Assembly: GCF_905220975.1 (NCBI RefSeq)
Contig: NZ_CAJNBK010000003.1
Location: 434,001-498,000 of the forward strand
Length of the DNA stretch: 64,000 nucleotides
Direction: 5' to 3'
DNA from: Paraburkholderia haematera
GTDB lineage: Bacteria > Pseudomonadota > Gammaproteobacteria > Burkholderiales > Burkholderiaceae
Shown here: positions 62,249 to 64,000 of the stretch, piece by piece
How the letters are laid out: each line of letters begins with the position of its first letter
Numbering within the stretch: position 1 is the stretch's first letter
Position numbers and translations under genes: made by a program
The notes under the pieces: generated by a model
Seen by the model: only the letters and a program-made list of their open reading frames with translations
What the model was told of the DNA's origin: nothing
Database searches by the model: none

Positions 62249-64000
62249 TCAATCTTCCGCCGAGCGCACAACATGAACAGGAACCGACTTGTACGAAGGC
62301 GTGCCGCTCTCCTTGTCAATGAAGTCGAGTGGCACCAGCACGTTGGCTTCAGGATAATAGGCCGCCACCGAACCCGGCGCGATGTTGTAGGCGATTGCCG
62401 TGATCTTCTTCAGGCGAAGCTGTCTGCCCGCTGAAATGGTTTCAATGTCGACCAGATCGCCATGTTCGAGCCCACGATCGGCGAGATCGTCTTCGTTCAT
62501 AAACAGCACGTCACGCCGGCCGAACACGCCCCGGTAACGATCGTCGAGCGCGTAGATGGTGGTGTTGTACTGGTCGTGGCTGCGGATCGTGATGAGACGC
62601 AGCACATTTTCAGCGCCTAGAACATCCGCGTCTTCCTTCACGCCGCCGTACACCGAGAACATCGCTTTGCCCGACGGGGTGGGCCACACACGTTCCGTCG
62701 GGGGAAGCGGCATACGGAATCCCCCTGGCACTCTGATTCGTTCATTGAATGCCTCGAATCCCGGCACGGTTTGCTCGATCAGGTCGCGGATCCTGTCGTA
62801 GTCAGCAACCAGGTCCGACCATGCCACCTTACTGTTCGGCAATGTTGCCGTGGCGATACCGGCGACGATCGCCGGTTCGGATAGCAGGTATTCGGACGCG
62901 GGCGTTAGCTTGCCCGACGAAGCGTGGACCATCGACATGGAATCCTCGACCGTAATGGATTGCCGGCCGGTCGCCTGGATATCCAGTTCCGTGCGGCCCA
63001 CAACCGGCAGCACGTACGTTTCCTTTGCTACGAGCAGGTGCGAACGATTGAGCTTGGTACCGAGATGGACGCTCAGATCGAGCTTGCCCATCGCCGGAAA
63101 GGACTGCTCGGAATCGGGTAACGCAACCGCGAAGTTTCCGCCGAGGCAAATCAGCGCCCTGGCCGTGCCGGCGATCATTGCCTGCATCGCCTGAACGGCA
63201 TCGTGCCCGTGCGCCGCCGGCGGCGTGAACCCGAACACATCTTCGATCTGCTTGAGGAAGGTCGCGGACGGTTTTTCGGTGATGCCGACCGTGCGGTTCC
63301 CCTGCACATTGGAATGCCCGCGCAAAGGACAGATGCCTGCGCCGGGCTTGCCGATGTTGCCGCGCAATAACAACAGATCGGCAATCAGACGGACGTTGGC
63401 GGTGCCTTTGTTATGCTGCGTGACGCCCATTCCGTAGGTGACGATCGTCGCATTCGATTTAGCGTAGGCAACGGCAACTTCATCGAGATCTTCACGGGTG
63501 AGTCCGCTGGCCTTTTCGATATCCTCCCATGACGTCGCTTCCAGATCGGCGGCAAACGCGTCGAAACCCTGGGTATGCGTCGCGATGAACTCATGGTCCA
63601 GGACGGTGTTGCCCTGTTCTGCATCCATCTGCAGGAGCGCCTTCATGATGCCCTTGAGCGCGGCCGCGTCTCCGCCCGCGTCGAGCTGAAAATAGGTCGA
63701 CGCGATCCGGGTCGATCCGAAGGTCGCCATTTCAATGACGCTCTGCGGATCGGCAAAGCGCTCAAGCGCGCGCTCGCGCAGCGGATTGAACACGATGATC
63801 GGAACGTTGCGCCGCGAGCACTCGTGGAGTGTCCCCATCATCCGCGGGTGATTGGTCCCCGGATTGTGGCCGATCGAGAGGATGAGTTCGGTCTTATCGA
63901 AATCATCCAGCGATACCGTGCCTTTGCCGATCCCGATCGACTGGGGCAACCCAACGCTGGTCGGCTCGTGACACATGTTCGAGCAATCAGGGAAATTGTT
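62249..64000 (-). CDS. FdhF/YdeP-family molybdopterin oxidoreductase (5' end beyond window)
   Basis: The frame remains open to the window edge, so at least 584 residues of a protein usually near 770 are visible. It includes the family site NMCHEPTSVGL, whose cysteine aligns with the catalytic Sec/Cys of formate dehydrogenases, GHNPGTNHPRMMGTL, the MoCo-contact segments YGMGVTQHNKGTANVRLIAD and LRGHSNVQGNR, and a C-terminal RSHDQYNTTIYALDDRYRGV block. It is the likely user of the moaAED cofactor and probably feeds electrons towards the quinone pool; substrate unproven (formate in the family, acid-stress role in YdeP). Confidence 0.9.
   Translation of the reverse strand, partial: NNFPDCSNMCHEPTSVGLPQSIGIGKGTVSLDDFDKTELILSIGHNPGTNHPRMMGTLHECSRRNVPIIVFNPLRERALERFADPQSVIEMATFGSTRIASTYFQLDAGGDAAALKGIMKALLQMDAEQGNTVLDHEFIATHTQGFDAFAADLEATSWEDIEKASGLTREDLDEVAVAYAKSNATIVTYGMGVTQHNKGTANVRLIADLLLLRGNIGKPGAGICPLRGHSNVQGNRTVGITEKPSATFLKQIEDVFGFTPPAAHGHDAVQAMQAMIAGTARALICLGGNFAVALPDSEQSFPAMGKLDLSVHLGTKLNRSHLLVAKETYVLPVVGRTELDIQATGRQSITVEDSMSMVHASSGKLTPASEYLLSEPAIVAGIATATLPNSKVAWSDLVADYDRIRDLIEQTVPGFEAFNERIRVPGGFRMPLPPTERVWPTPSGKAMFSVYGGVKEDADVLGAENVLRLITIRSHDQYNTTIYALDDRYRGVFGRRDVLFMNEDDLADRGLEHGDLVDIETISAGRQLRLKKITAIAYNIAPGSVAAYYPEANVLVPLDFIDKESGTPSYKSVPVHVVRSAED

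Overview
The window reads as a 64 kb chromosomal segment of a Burkholderia-group betaproteobacterium, most likely Paraburkholderia. The reasons are the GC-rich codon usage, a DUF4148 secretory protein, an OmpC-type porin preceded by long intergenic spacers, a long IF-1 paralogue, dense LysR/AraC/GntR/XRE regulator traffic, and a dispersed AT/GC-mosaic repeat near 12.45-12.6 kb of a kind I recall from that group. No rRNA, tRNA, CRISPR array, phage or intact insertion sequence was seen. The genus call is inference from gene content.

Layout. 1-9.5 kb: a minus-strand operon glnT-glxB-glxC-glxD (glutamine-synthetase-like enzyme plus the three separate pieces of a glutamate-synthase-like enzyme, the same architecture as the N-methylglutamate synthase system), its XRE/cupin regulator, then a LysR gene divergent from an FAD amine oxidoreductase with its own EtfBA electron carrier. 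9.9-12.3 kb: LysE exporter, a small hypothetical gene and a truncated, frameshifted MFS pseudogene. 12.6-20.3 kb: a valine/isobutyrate degradation operon (acyl-CoA dehydrogenase, acyl-CoA ligase, mmsA, mmsB, enoyl-CoA hydratase, 3-hydroxyisobutyryl-CoA hydrolase) with a divergent AraC regulator. Two of its internal gaps are filled by tandem arrays of the same 49-bp hairpin-forming repeat.

21.7-31.5 kb: NfeD protease plus slipin, DUF4148, a purine permease, cytochrome b561, DUF1488, an AcoR-type sigma-54 activator, a ferredoxin, a HigBA toxin-antitoxin pair with a start-codon-abutting palindrome, and two small proteins (Pmp3, DUF1653). 31.7-35.1 kb: gamma-glutamylputrescine pathway puuB-puuR-puuA. 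35.5-42.8 kb: OsmC, a YheO/DauR-like regulator, two small hypotheticals, an IF-1 paralogue with a structured leader, a GntR regulator divergent from a CynX-like transporter with paired operators, and a NasT-NasS nitrate-sensing pair with no nitrate-assimilation genes beside it.

42.9-50.3 kb: a TctDE-type two-component system divergent from a three-gene ABC importer and a porin that ends at a strong terminator. 50.4-53.6 kb: a 47-residue DUF2474-like membrane microprotein, DUF1269, and a DyP peroxidase translationally overlapped with a family 1 encapsulin shell gene; the peroxidase carries a C-terminal cargo tag. 53.6-64 kb: a LysR gene and a MocR regulator, then a same-strand series of molybdenum and respiration genes: an FdhF/YdeP-family molybdopterin oxidoreductase (partial), cydAB-type cyanide-insensitive quinol oxidase, a bestrophin-like channel, and moaA-moaE-moaD. 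They plausibly work together, with Moa proteins making the cofactor and the bd oxidase taking electrons from the quinone pool.
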